Part shown: piece after piece, positions 54,520 to 64,000 of the stretch
Numbering within the stretch: the stretch's first letter is position 1
How the letters are laid out: each line of letters opens with the position of its first letter
NCBI GenBank assembly: GCA_030522415.1
Contig: CM060124.1
Span: forward strand, 27,562,954-27,626,953
Direction of reading: 5' to 3'
Source of the DNA: Channallabes apus
Lineage: Eukaryota > Chordata > Actinopteri > Siluriformes > Clariidae
DNA: 64,000 nucleotides
The notes under the pieces: generated by a model
Told to the model about the DNA's origin: nothing
The model's database searches: none
What the model saw: only the letters and a program-made list of their open reading frames with translations
Made by a program: the position numbers and the translations under genes

Positions 54520-55563
54520 CAGTGGTGTGAAAAACTATTTGCCCCCCTCCTGATTTCTTACTCTTTTGCATGTTTGTAACACAAAATGTTTCTGATCATC
54601 AAACACATTTAACTATTAGTCAAAGATAACACAAGTAAACACAAAATACGTTTTTTAAATGAGGGGATTTATTATTTAGGGGGAAAAAAAAATCCAAACC
54701 TACATGGCCGTATGTGAAAAAGTAATTGCCCCCTGAACCTAATAACTGGTTGGGCCACCCTTAGCAGCAATAACTGCAATCAAGCGTTTGCTATAACTTG
54801 CAACGAGTCTTTTACAGCGCTCTGGAGGAATTTTGGCCCACTCATCTTTGCAGAATTGTTGTAATTCAGCTTTATTTGAGGGTTTTCTAGCATGAACCGC
54901 CTTTTTAAGGTCATGCCACAACATCTCAATAGGATTCAGGTCAGGACTTTGACTAGGCCACTCCAAAGTCTTTATTTAGTTTTTCTTAAGCCATTCAGAG
55001 GTGAATTTGCTGGTGTGTTTTGGGTCATTGTCCTGCTGCAGCATCCAAGAGCGCTTCAGCTTGAGTTGACAAACAGATGGCCGGACATTCTCCTTCAGGA
55101 TTTTTTGGTAGACAGTAGAATTCATGGTTCCATCTATCACAGCAAGCCTTCCAGGTCCTGAAGCAGCAAAACAACCCCAGACCATCACACTACCACCACC
55201 ATATTTTACTGTTGGTATGATGTTCTTTTTCTGAAATGCTGTGTTACTTTTACGCCAGATGTAACGGGACACGCACCTTCCAAAAAGTTCAACTTTTGTC
55301 TCGTCTGTCCACAAGGTATTTTCCCAAAAGTCTTGGCAATCATTGAGATGTTTTTTTAGCAAAATTGAGACGAGCCTTAATGTTCTTTTTGCTTAAAAGT
55401 GGTTTGCGCCTTGGAAATCTGCCATGCAGGCCGTTTTTGCCCAGTCTCTTTCTTATGGTGGAGTCATGAACACTGACCTTATTTGAGGCAATTGAGGCCT
55501 GCAGTTCTTTAGATGTTGTCCTGGGGTCTTTTGTGGCCTCTTGGATGAGTTGTCTCTGCGCTC
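54520..55563 (-). mobile_element. Tc1/mariner family 1, copy 4 (truncated, inverted)
   Basis: Right end complete (TA/CAGTGGTGTGAAAAACTATT at 54520) but the homology stops at GCGCTCT near 55563, losing the N-terminal quarter of the transposase and the other end. It is opposite in direction to copies 1-3. Confidence 0.93.
54739..55560 (-). pseudogene. Tc1 family 1 transposase, copy 4 (broken)
   Basis: Frames 55362-54976 ([22 protein letters not shown]) and 54966-54739 ([20 protein letters not shown]) are separated by an in-frame TAA where other copies encode NKMKT. An extra A upstream (about 55350-55357) causes a frameshift, and the N-terminus is lost. Confidence 0.92.
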
Positions 55564-55571
55564 TATAAGAT

Positions 55572-55708
55572 TATTCTTTAAAATATACGCTAAGGTTTCT
55601 ATTCAGTTATAACTTCTGACCGTGGATATAAAAAGTATACACTCAGGTTTGTTGACGGTGAGGTGATTGTTTGCTTTACATCTCAGGGAGCCCTCATGTT
55701 TGTGTTTC
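55572..55708 (+). repeat. 139-bp dispersed repeat, copy 2
   Basis: Almost identical to 50733-50871. It sits exactly between the truncated Tc1 copy 4 and the LINE 3' fragment, so it is itself a fragment of a larger unit. Confidence 0.9.
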
Positions 55709-56526
55709 CTTCTGGCTCTCCCTTTTAGTTGTGCTGTTGTCTCTGCTTGCACTCTACAGTAAATATACATTCATATTATACATTATGTGACTGTGACCAT
55801 ACCTAACTGCCATCTCTCCTCTTCTTCTCTTTCTCCCCCTCTTTCTCTTTCCTCTCTCCCCCTGTCTCCCCCTTTCACTCTTTCTCTCTCTCTCTCTGTC
55901 GAGCTACACATGTCGTCCCTGAGCTGCCAGTGATCCAGACTCCCTCTGCCCTCCGGACCTGTCTGATCCATCCTGGTGCCCCGTTTCTGGTTGGAGGTCT
56001 CGTCACATGGATGCCCCATGTGTCTCTTTGGGATGCGTCTGGTGTCTGGGGATGATTCTCTATACTTAGAAGATGGTTCTGGCCTCGACTGGTGTTGGCA
56101 ACTGTTTTTTCTGAGGACTTGACAATTCGATAGTTCAGGACTGGAACTTTATACAAGTCTATCTGAGTCTCCAATAACTACCTGGACTCCATTTTAACAT
56201 CAGTTAACATCAACTATTATAGATGAACTGCCTGCCACCTAACACACTGTATGAATGCAGATAATTTCCTGCTATCTATTTCACCCAGATGGCGATGGGC
56301 TCCCTGTTGAGTATGGTTCCTCTCAAGGTTTCTTCCTATTACCATCTCAGGGTTTTCCTTGCCACTGTCGCCCTCGGCTTGCTCACCAGGGACTATCTGA
56401 CCATTTTGATTCATACACATTCACATTCCATACAAACTTAAATAATTATTTTGATTGTGTAAAGCAATTGTTTTGAGACAATGTCAATTGTTAAAAGCGC
56501 TATACAAATAAAATTTAATTGAATTA
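55709..56526 (+). mobile_element. L2-like LINE 3' end (5'-truncated)
   Basis: Non-coding 3' UTR of the same broad family as 16815-30476: GGCTCTCCCTTTTAGTTGTG, a pyrimidine-rich stretch at 55818-55900, CCTCTCAAGGTTTCTTCCTA, TTTTGAGACAATG, TTAAAAGCGCTATACAAATA and an ATTTAATTGAATT tail. Confidence 0.85.
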
Positions 56527-56632
56527 CACACCCCTGTGAAAAATTTAAAAAAGTTCTTGTGATGTAAAAATATGATCTAATGTTATAGATCATACATTAT
56601 ATGTACTGTACAGTGTATGTTCTCAAACATAG

Positions 56633-56890
56633 ATTCCCAGCCTTCTCAAGCACATTATTGTTTTTTTCTGTTGTAAATCACACATTTAAGAAGCAAATCC
56701 CCTGATTTGGGTGTGTACTTTAGCATCTTGGTTAATTTCCACATTCCCAGACAGGCTAAAATAAACTTTATACTTCTGTTGAATTGAGAAAGGAGTCGAT
56801 TCTTCAACTGAACATCTTAAAGTTTAGATCTGTAATTTTCCTCACACCCCTTAGATTCCTAGCAGCAATGAGGAGAAACGGGATAGATGA
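56633..56890 (+). other. second copy of the Mx-upstream-like segment
   Basis: Similar by eye to 42927-43200. In the 42.9-kb copy the segment precedes an Mx P-loop relic; here no P-loop follows. It may be the start of another lost Mx copy. Confidence 0.55.
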
Positions 56891-56986
56891 AACTTACAGA
56901 TGTCGCCATTAAAAACCTGCGTTTCAAGAAAAGGGATCCCGTGACTTGCCGCGGCTTTGCGCGGCTGCGTGCGGGAAGCTGTGAAC

Positions 56987-59279
56987 ATGCCCTTCATTAC
57001 CTGTAGGGGGCAGTCGTGTTTCAGTCTGAAGTATTGTGTGTCTACTGAAGCCGAAAATGTGTGCAAATTAAACTGCGCATGCGTGTTTGGAGTCGCTGTG
57101 TATCAGTCGGTTGGGAATCATGACGGAGGTTACAACACGGTGTGGCTGCAGCTGGAGTTTGTCGTGTTCGAGGTAAGTTTAGCTTTCTTTTTTGGATGTG
57201 ATTCTCGCTTTCATGACTCCCAATTAATGTTCATCTTAATCTCAGGACGTACAATTAGCAATTTCAGTATTTAATAGTGTGGAGATTCACAAAACACCGT
57301 TTTCGTGTAAAAACCTGAACCTACGGAGCTCCCATGGGTCCTGTGGTAAATAAATAAATAAATAAAATAATAACGAACCGAGCGCGCGGATTAATACACC
57401 GAGATGTGTGTTTCTTACCCCCAACCCGAGTGAAAACGGCGTGTTCAGACAAAGCCTCGCCAGTTAGATGCCATTTCTGAACAAACTGAGTCGTGTGTGT
57501 TAAAGCATTAAATGGTAAAAGAGCACTAGCAATAAACGTTTTTTTTCTGAAGCCGAACTTTATTAATGAGTTACGAGTAAAGAACCTGTACATATGTTCA
57601 TACAGTATTGACAGCAGCTCTAATTTACTGCGGTAAAGCCAGCCGCGGTTCAGAAAAACACGGTCAAGCCAGCCGCGATTGATTTTAGTGCGCGCGCATA
57701 TTACAGCGATTACGGTAGTTTCATGAACAACACAGAGAGAATGCCCCATATCTGAAAAATGCTGCAGTAAAATAGTTTCATATTTGGTGTGTATATAGTA
57801 TGGGACGTCCTGAATAAGAACTGATCATTGTTTTTTTCTACTTTTTTTTTTATCATATAATGTGTGTACATTATATGGGATAAAAACTGACCATGGCGTT
57901 TTATACTTACTAGAATTAATTTTTTCATAGGTCTCTGAAGTGAAATAAAGGCATTTTATTTAACTTTTTTTCCCCATTGTGAACATTTGTTTATTTGACC
58001 TCTCTTCCAAAGCAGACGTTAATCCTCATTATAGAAAACATTCATTGAAGAATAACTGCTACTTTTGAACAGTAAAACAAAATAAAAATCAATTCTGGTA
58101 TTTAGAAAGACTAAATACATTATTTTGTCTGTTTTCTACGAATTCTGCTGTAACTTATCTACATAAAACAATTATTTGAATGGTGAATATTTAAGAAAAA
58201 TATTGTAACAGACAACCGTCAAAGTCACCAATAAATAACACGGATATTAAAGCAGAAATGCAAATAAATAAGCAAGTAAAAATTGACGAGCATGTTGTAT
58301 TATCTCTCAGTCCTGGGCGTCTAAATGAAAAGCGCTCTGAAAGCGCGTTGTCTCTGTGTCGGTCCTGAAACTACCGTAATCACTGTAATATGTGCGCACA
58401 CTAAAATCAATCGCGGCTGGCTTGACCGTGTTTTTCTGAACCGCGGCTGGCTTTACCGCAGTTCTAATTTGTCTAAATCGCATTGCAGACAATAAAAATA
58501 AGTCGAGTCATCCTGTGACCCTACATGCTTAATCTTTGCACACATGATTCTTGCTTCTCACTTTTTCCTTAATCCCTCACTGTTCTATCTTGTATTTTCT
58601 AACGGTGTCAGAAACTTTGTGTTAGTAGCACTGCTTGACATGCTTGATGCCTTCCTCTTTTGTAATTTGCTTTGGATAAAGGCCTAAATGTAGTTGTACG
58701 AATAAAAGATTATGTAATGATACAATGTAAATATTTTCACAGAAACAAAGCGTAAAGATGAGACGTGAATCTGAAGAGGATCTCTTTGATGATTGCCTGG
58801 TAAAGCATTGTTTTCTTATTAATTATACAATTTATTAATACCTTGAATATAGTGTTTGTTGTATTGGACAGAAGCATATAAATGCAAATGAATATATAAA
58901 TATGAGTAATTATTGAACGAATTTTCATGTTTGGACTAACCCTTTAAATACAAACTCAGCATTCATCATAGGATTTCCTGACACTGTAAAGCCATCTCAT
59001 GCCATGTTTTACTGATGCAAGATAAAGCAATTTAACCCAAGTTTAACAATATGAAGTATATGAAGTGATGGTCATTTTTTTATTATCATTTATTTTTATT
59101 ATTATTTTTTTCTCAATGAAGTCAGCACAGGTTGAAGCAATTCAGATTTTTTTTGCTTCTCAAAATAAATGATTTATTTTCTTGTAAATTTTATGTAGGG
59201 GGACAGACGAAGTGACACCTTCTTAAAATCCTTGTCGTCCGTGCTGTTGAAGGGGAAGAACCGGTTGGTGTATCCATAA
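56987..59279 (+). CDS. possible small spliced gene, three exons (hypothetical)
   Basis: Candidate exons: ...57172 (ending FVVFEG-type, donor TTCGAG/GTAAGT), 58743-58799 (acceptor TTTTCACAG, donor GCCTG/GTAAAG; KQSVKMRRESEEDLFDDCL) and 59199-59279 (acceptor TTATGTAG; GDRRSDTFLKSLSSVLLKGK then NRLVYP and stop). They join in one frame with the ATG at 56987. A CpG-rich stretch precedes exon 1 and AATAAA occurs at about 59774. The ATG in the best Kozak context (ATCATGACGG, 57119) is in a different frame and would hit a stop in exon 2. I recognise no protein family, so this could equally be a non-coding transcript. Confidence 0.3.
57622..58470. mobile_element. foldback element with about 105-bp inverted arms
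   Basis: The left arm 57622-57725 (ACTGCGGTAAAGCCAGCCGC, CACGGTCAAGCCAGCCGCGA, GATTACGGTAGTTTCA) is inverted at 58365-58470 with few mismatches; the spacer is about 640 bp. Each arm itself contains a tandem GTMAAGCCAGCCGCG motif. A 142-codon minus-strand frame (57749-57321) overlaps one arm and has no recognisable domain. Confidence 0.85.
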
Positions 59280-59910
59280 TCCTTGAAGGAGAGGCTATTT
59301 TCAGAAAGTTCTTCTAGAACTTGATGGGATTAAGCTATCACCAAAAGTGCAAGCTTTAAAGATGAAGTTATCATCTTAAAACATTTGATTTGGCTTGACT
59401 ACAAGTGTTTACATGTTGTGTTTACATGTTCAGCTTAAAATGTTTTCATGCATTAAGGTTTCAATGGCATACTTTTAAGTGCACTAGTCCAGAGTGCTGA
59501 TTTGAAAGTTGCAACTTCACTGCTTCAGAGGGCTATTACGTAACGTTTATTCTACAGTTTGTTTAAAGTATTTTCTGCTGCATTTTATTTCTAAATGAAT
59601 GCTGTATTTTATTTATTTATTATTTTACACAATTTTGTTTAAAACAAGTATTTCAGGCCCTGGTGCCGTGCAGTTTTTTTCTATGGATGCAAAATTTAGC
59701 TGAATGCACTTTTATTAAAAAGACAACTTGGATCTAGACTGTGAATGTCACAAATATTTGGTAATGTTGGTGAATAAACTGTTTAATTATATTTTAGTTG
59801 TGTGATTTATGAAAGATATAGATGAAATAATTACTTAAGTTTCTTTCCAAAACATAAATTAGCAATGTTTACATTATTATAGGGAGTAATAGGTAGCAAA
59901 CCTACGCCCT

Positions 59911-59941
<31 letters not shown>

Positions 59942-60087
59942 ATATATATGGAAATATAATTAATATTTTCGTGTTTAATTACAAAAAAAAACATTTTAAT
60001 GGTTAGTGATTGTTGCAGACATTTACACTATTTTTGAGAACTATTAAGTTCTCCTTCAACGTGTCATAGCCGATAACTGCCCCTTTG
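59280..60087. other. non-coding, with (TG)n at about 59911-59937
   Basis: No further gene was recognised. It ends at the left border of the repeated 2-kb core. Confidence 0.6.
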
Positions 60088-60296
60088 AAGCCTTTGAATG
60101 GTGTTAAAAATACTTGCAAAACAAGTATTGCAGCCATACATTGGAGGGAACTTCTGAGGTGGTCAGTGATTGATGGCACGGTCGGTCGGAGGGGGTTGTG
60201 ATCACACCTATAGATCTTTTGTTCTAGGCTATCGGTCAAATATCTCTCCACTTGGAAGCAAAAACATGCAAGGGATTTCAGCATCTCGACGCACAT
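60003..60296 (-). CDS. uncharacterised open frame in the second core copy (97 aa)
   Basis: [15 protein letters not shown] start like the frame at 24276-24046, but it continues past the core border (GAVIGYDTLKENLIVLKNSV) to a stop at 60003-60005. No family was recognised and no partner exons were found. Confidence 0.3.
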   Translation of the reverse strand: MCVEMLKSLACFCFQVERYLTDSLEQKIYRCDHNPLRPTVPSITDHLRSSLQCMAAILVLQVFLTPFKGFKGAVIGYDTLKENLIVLKNSVNVCNNH

Positions 60297-60787
60297 ACTA
60301 AGCTGTTTATAAAGTAGACACTGTTTGTTTTTTCATTTTGTAATCTTTCCCGTGTTTACCGTGTACTGTACAATGTATATTCATTTTTTAATGAATTACT
60401 GTAAATAAACTACACATTCCGTTGATTTACCAGAAATGACTTTTCTGTTTTTTGTGTGTGCTAAACTAAACTTCAGGGTCAAAGTAATAGCGATTTTATT
60501 TGAAAAGTATTATATATTTACAATGCTGATAAGTTCAAGCTTAGATTCATATATAAACTGCTTCAAAGTCTTTCCGTGACCGCTGAAATCCGACAGACGC
60601 AGGGCTCAAGGGAGGTGTGTCTGTGTGTGTGTGTGTGTGTGTGCGGGTTAGTGTGCCTGTCCTATTTCAGCGGATTTTTCCGCTACCGCAGATCAGTTTA
60701 TCAACTTGTAATATATACATTTTAGGAATATATTAACATGTGCAGACATTTAAGGGTGCGCTGCCCTCTCTTGCCCCTGCGTAGAGC

Positions 60788-60827
<40 letters not shown>

Positions 60828-62098
60828 CTATCTATCTATCTATCTATCTATCTATTATATAAATACACATTTGGAATCTGCATCTACATTTTCTGTTACA
60901 AGTATAGAATTAGGTTCAGCTGAGACTCATGATCAATGGTGTTAGGGTACTTATGTAGTGATAATTAGTTTCAGCCAGATCATTAAAACTAACAATGGAC
61001 TATGACACTCTTGAGAGGGGATATGAAGGTGTTATTCATTTATTTATTCTCTACAAGGGTGCGAACTACAGTACAGACCAAACTATAACTCTCTCTTACT
61101 ACTATAAAAATTCTAGATATAAACAAACAAAATACACCTTTTTTTCCTCAGAGGTAAACGGAAAAGTGAAGTTGTTCAGCTGTCACTGCAGCTTCTTCAA
61201 AGTCTTCCCACTCCGTGACCACTGAAATCCGACACGACACCACGTTAGGCTACGTCTTGACTCATTTGTATACCGACGGTGATTGGATGTTTCCCGAGGG
61301 CTCAGGGGAGTGTGTGTGTCTGTGTGTGTGTGTCTGTGTGTGTGTGTCTATGTGTGTGCGTGCGCGCGGGTACTTGTTCTACTGTTATAAAAACTCTAAA
61401 TATAAACAAACAAAATACAGCTTTTTTTTCAGAGGTAAACGGAAAAGTGAAGATGTTCAGTGTCACTATGCAGATGTTACACTCAGTGGAGTTACCGAAA
61501 TCATTGGTTTAGTCCTCATTGAGCTTTTGTTCCTCTTATGTGAACATAAACAGTGAAACATTCCACAGGTTTATAATACACCGCGGCCAAGTGAACCACG
61601 TTCCCGTCGAACGAAACGAGGCATAATCGTGGTGTTTGCTTCGGTTATGACACACCATAGTTTATTACCTGCTGTGGTAGATCTGAATATTTATTCAAAC
61701 ACAATAATAAAGCTTTATATCCTCAGGAGGGCTCAGTACATTGTTTTAGCGATAGTTTCACGGAAGCGAGTTCAGAACTAATCTAACCAAACCAAAAAAA
61801 AAAAACATCCGAAGCTTCAAATAGAATGAACGAACTAATGAAATTGATATTTATGTAATTGATATACTGTATATACAGACGTGTGTGTGTCATTTTAATT
61901 CAAATGAACATTTTAATGCTTTCTGATACACTTATTAACTTATCCACATAAACTTATCAACACATACTCTCCGTGCACGCACATACAATCTCTAAAAAAG
62001 TAAAATTAATAACATGCATATACAAATAAACAAAAATATAAACGTCTATGTATATTGAAGTTTACGGTGAACGCAGAGTCGGGTAAGCACATGTGATG
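60088..62098 (+). repeat. second copy of the 6-kb element's core, arms missing
   Basis: Nearly identical to 24068-26036, with indels mainly in GT/CA/TCTA microsatellites (60627-60644, 60791-60826, 60827-60853, 61310-61360). The left flank and right flank are unrelated to the 6-kb element, so neither the 18-bp TIRs nor the inverted arms are here. Confidence 0.93.
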
Positions 62099-63480
62099 AC
62101 GCGCGCGCCCTCACCTCTTGTTACGGCTGCCTATTTGGCCAAAAAATAATTGAACGATATGCCTGGTCCTGGAAAGAGACAATAAATATATATATATTTT
62201 TTATACATTTATTGCATTGTTTGTTGTTTACAGTCAAGCCATCAACATACAATAAAATGTAAACATGAGATCTAAACTAAAAACTGTGCTCTCTGTGCTG
62301 GTGCTGGCAATATCATCTCTTTGTACTGTAATTTGTACCAATTTTACAATACTGTAAATTGGTGAGCCTATTACTTTCTACTGAACAGCCCCAACTCAGA
62401 AAACATTAAAGAAATTGTTCACCCGAAAAAAAAAATAATAATAATTATCAGTCATTATCCCTTCAATAAAAGCACCACACTTACCCACACTGTACATCTG
62501 ATTGACCCTACTGAAAAAAAAATAGCACTGGCTAAACTTAAAACAATTGAAGTAATCTGTCACACCTAATATTTGGGAAGTGACGTAATGTAAATAAACC
62601 TTTTACTCTAAGATTTAAGGCATTCATAATTTAAATATAAAAAAGCATAAGCATAAAAATAAGCATAAAAAACTTAATTACATATTGATTTACACTCAAA
62701 GCACATTTCTTTATATAAACATTTATTGTGGAATGAACATATTTTCATCCAAAATGTTAACATTACTCCATAAAATTACAAATAGTAACACTCAACTTTG
62801 CAACACACATTTATTAATTGGACTGAAAAGAAAATTAGAAAATGTTCTTGAAACAAAATCAGCAGAGGTAAAACATGGAACATTCATGTGCGACTGATGG
62901 AAACTCAAAAAGTCACAATCCCGATTTCCTGTGGAGGCTGAAGACAGTCCTCTTCCTACCGGAGGACAAACAGGGCCATTGTGCACCTCACAAGTTCTGC
63001 CTGAGCTTCATCTTTCTGAACAACCTAATAAAAGAAAGGACATTTGTTAGACAATTGCTCTATTTGGCAAAACAGTGTCTGATGTATGCATGTAAAATCA
63101 CTTAATGCTCCCTATGAGTGAAAAAAACACCTAGGATTATGGTGCAGCATGATAAATGTAATTAGCTCAATGAATACGCCAAAATAACTGACATACATAT
63201 ACACACTATGTATTAATGATAAAGTTTATCATTTTAAGTATTAATTTCAGGAGGTAATCACCTCCAGGCTCTAGGGTCATAAAAACAAACATAGTATTGT
63301 TGGTTATGTTAGGCTTGTAAAGCGTGAAAAAATGAACATGGCAGACATTGAAACCTGTATTCAGACAGCATACACTAACCTGTGAACAAGTTAAACTAAA
63401 GTTTTATTCTGCTAGTTATGTTTTAATTTAGTGCATCACAGCCAACTTGATGTGGATGCCTTGCTCAGGTCCTGTGGCTT
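62099..63480. other. undefined sequence
   Basis: AT-rich, with no gene recognised. Confidence 0.6.
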
Positions 63481-63532
63481 CCATTCACAAGATTACATTT
63501 GACACCAAGCTAATTTCTGCTTTTGAGCGAGT

Positions 63533-63675
63533 ACATACCAGATCAAGAACTTGAAGATGAAGATTATATCTCTGGTCTTCTCTCTGACGGGTTCCCCCCC
63601 AGTTTCTGATGATCTCAATTAGTTTGTAGTGTTGCTTGTCCAAGGAAACCAGTAATCTTGCTTGAAGTGGAGCAG
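63533..63675 (-). other. candidate coding segment, unidentified
   Basis: On the minus strand the frame reads LRIISAPLQARLLVSLDKQH, YKLIEIIRNWGGTRQRED and LHLQVLDL and meets a donor-like GATCTG/GTATGT. The amphipathic, protein-like pattern suggests an exon of a gene or element continuing beyond the window. No family was recognised. Confidence 0.25.
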
Positions 63676-63714
63676 ATATAATTCTCAGAAACTCATTACC
63701 CAGATAGCAGAACA

Positions 63715-63945
63715 ACATTGAATCATCGTTGAATCAACATTAAAGCATCAACCAACTTGTCATTGAATCAATGTTGAAATTTCAATGTTAAACGTTGATT
63801 TTTCATCAGGTTTGCACCTTGAAATAATGTTATTTCAATGATGAAAAATAGATCAAGATGGGCATAAAATCAATGTTTGTTCAACGTAAATTCAATCACT
63901 TATTTTACATTGAATCAACATTGAATCAACATTGAAGCAATTATA
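63715..63945. repeat. degenerate TTGAATCAACATTGA repeat
   Basis: About ten imperfect copies of TTGAATCAACATTGAA and its near-complement TTCAATGTTGA in both orientations. It is low-complexity and non-coding. Confidence 0.8.
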
Positions 63946-64000
63946 GTTTAGTCTTGCTTTATGAACAGCAAGATTCTATGACAGTAAATCATGTCCGTTT

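Noticed and set aside
55783..56174. Minus-strand frames rich in Arg and Glu
   Set aside because: They are the antisense of the pyrimidine-rich 3' UTR of an L2-like LINE.
57321..57749. A 142-codon minus-strand gene
   Set aside because: It overlaps a foldback arm, has no domain, and its composition is that of the palindrome and flanking AT-rich DNA.

Overview
The window is vertebrate, almost certainly teleost fish and plausibly an ostariophysan such as a catfish (inference). It contains one spliced host gene with GT-AG introns, an interferon-induced Mx GTPase. Around and inside that gene lie several IR/DR-type Tc1 elements, tRNA-headed SINEs, RTE- and L2-like LINEs, a chromodomain Ty3/gypsy element and hAT/Harbinger-like elements. 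There are no bacterial operons, CRISPR arrays or canonical tRNA/rRNA genes.

Layout. 1-4.5 kb: a Tc1 copy cut by the window edge, hAT-like ends, a SINE with a 13-bp target duplication, and a solo LTR with a 5-bp duplication. 4.5-39 kb: the Mx gene on the + strand. Eleven exons encode 569 residues from just after the P-loop to the stop, all in phase; the exon(s) with the start codon and P-loop are not seen. Its introns hold most of the mobile DNA: Tc1 family 3 (6.5-7.8 kb), an RTE LINE (8.1-10.4 kb), two Tc1 family-2 copies (10.5-12.3 and 13.4-15.0 kb), a three-level nest (16.8-30.5 kb), a family-1 Tc1 with an open transposase frame (32.9-34.5 kb) and a hAT-like element (35.4-36.1 kb). 39-45 kb: a foldback palindrome, SINEs and two broken Mx relics in scrambled order. 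46-49.3 kb: a full-length but broken LINE. 50-57 kb: a hAT deletion derivative with a BED-finger relic, a Harbinger-like element carrying a Tc1 copy, an 18-unit 16-bp minisatellite, an inverted Tc1 fragment and an L2 3' end. 57-64 kb: a possible small spliced gene with a foldback in its intron, a second copy of the core of the nested 6-kb element, and undefined sequence.

The most informative structure is the nest. An L2-like LINE is interrupted at base 18058 by a 12-kb gypsy element with two ~866-bp LTRs and an ATTTC target duplication. The gypsy reverse transcriptase is itself interrupted at 20903-26931 by a 6,029-bp element with 18-bp terminal inverted repeats and a TA duplication. That inner element has long subterminal inverted arms containing tRNA-like modules, and its spacer recurs without the arms at 60.1-62.1 kb. 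I cannot assign it to a known family, and it is the best candidate for something undescribed.

The only gene with clear host function is Mx, a cytosolic dynamin-like GTPase of the interferon response. Its coding exons are undamaged although introns have grown to 18.8 kb. Everything else is mobile DNA in various stages of decay. Only the two family-1 Tc1 transposases (54-1073 and 33302-34324) remain uninterrupted. All family assignments come from reading the sequence and recalled family features; no database search was possible.
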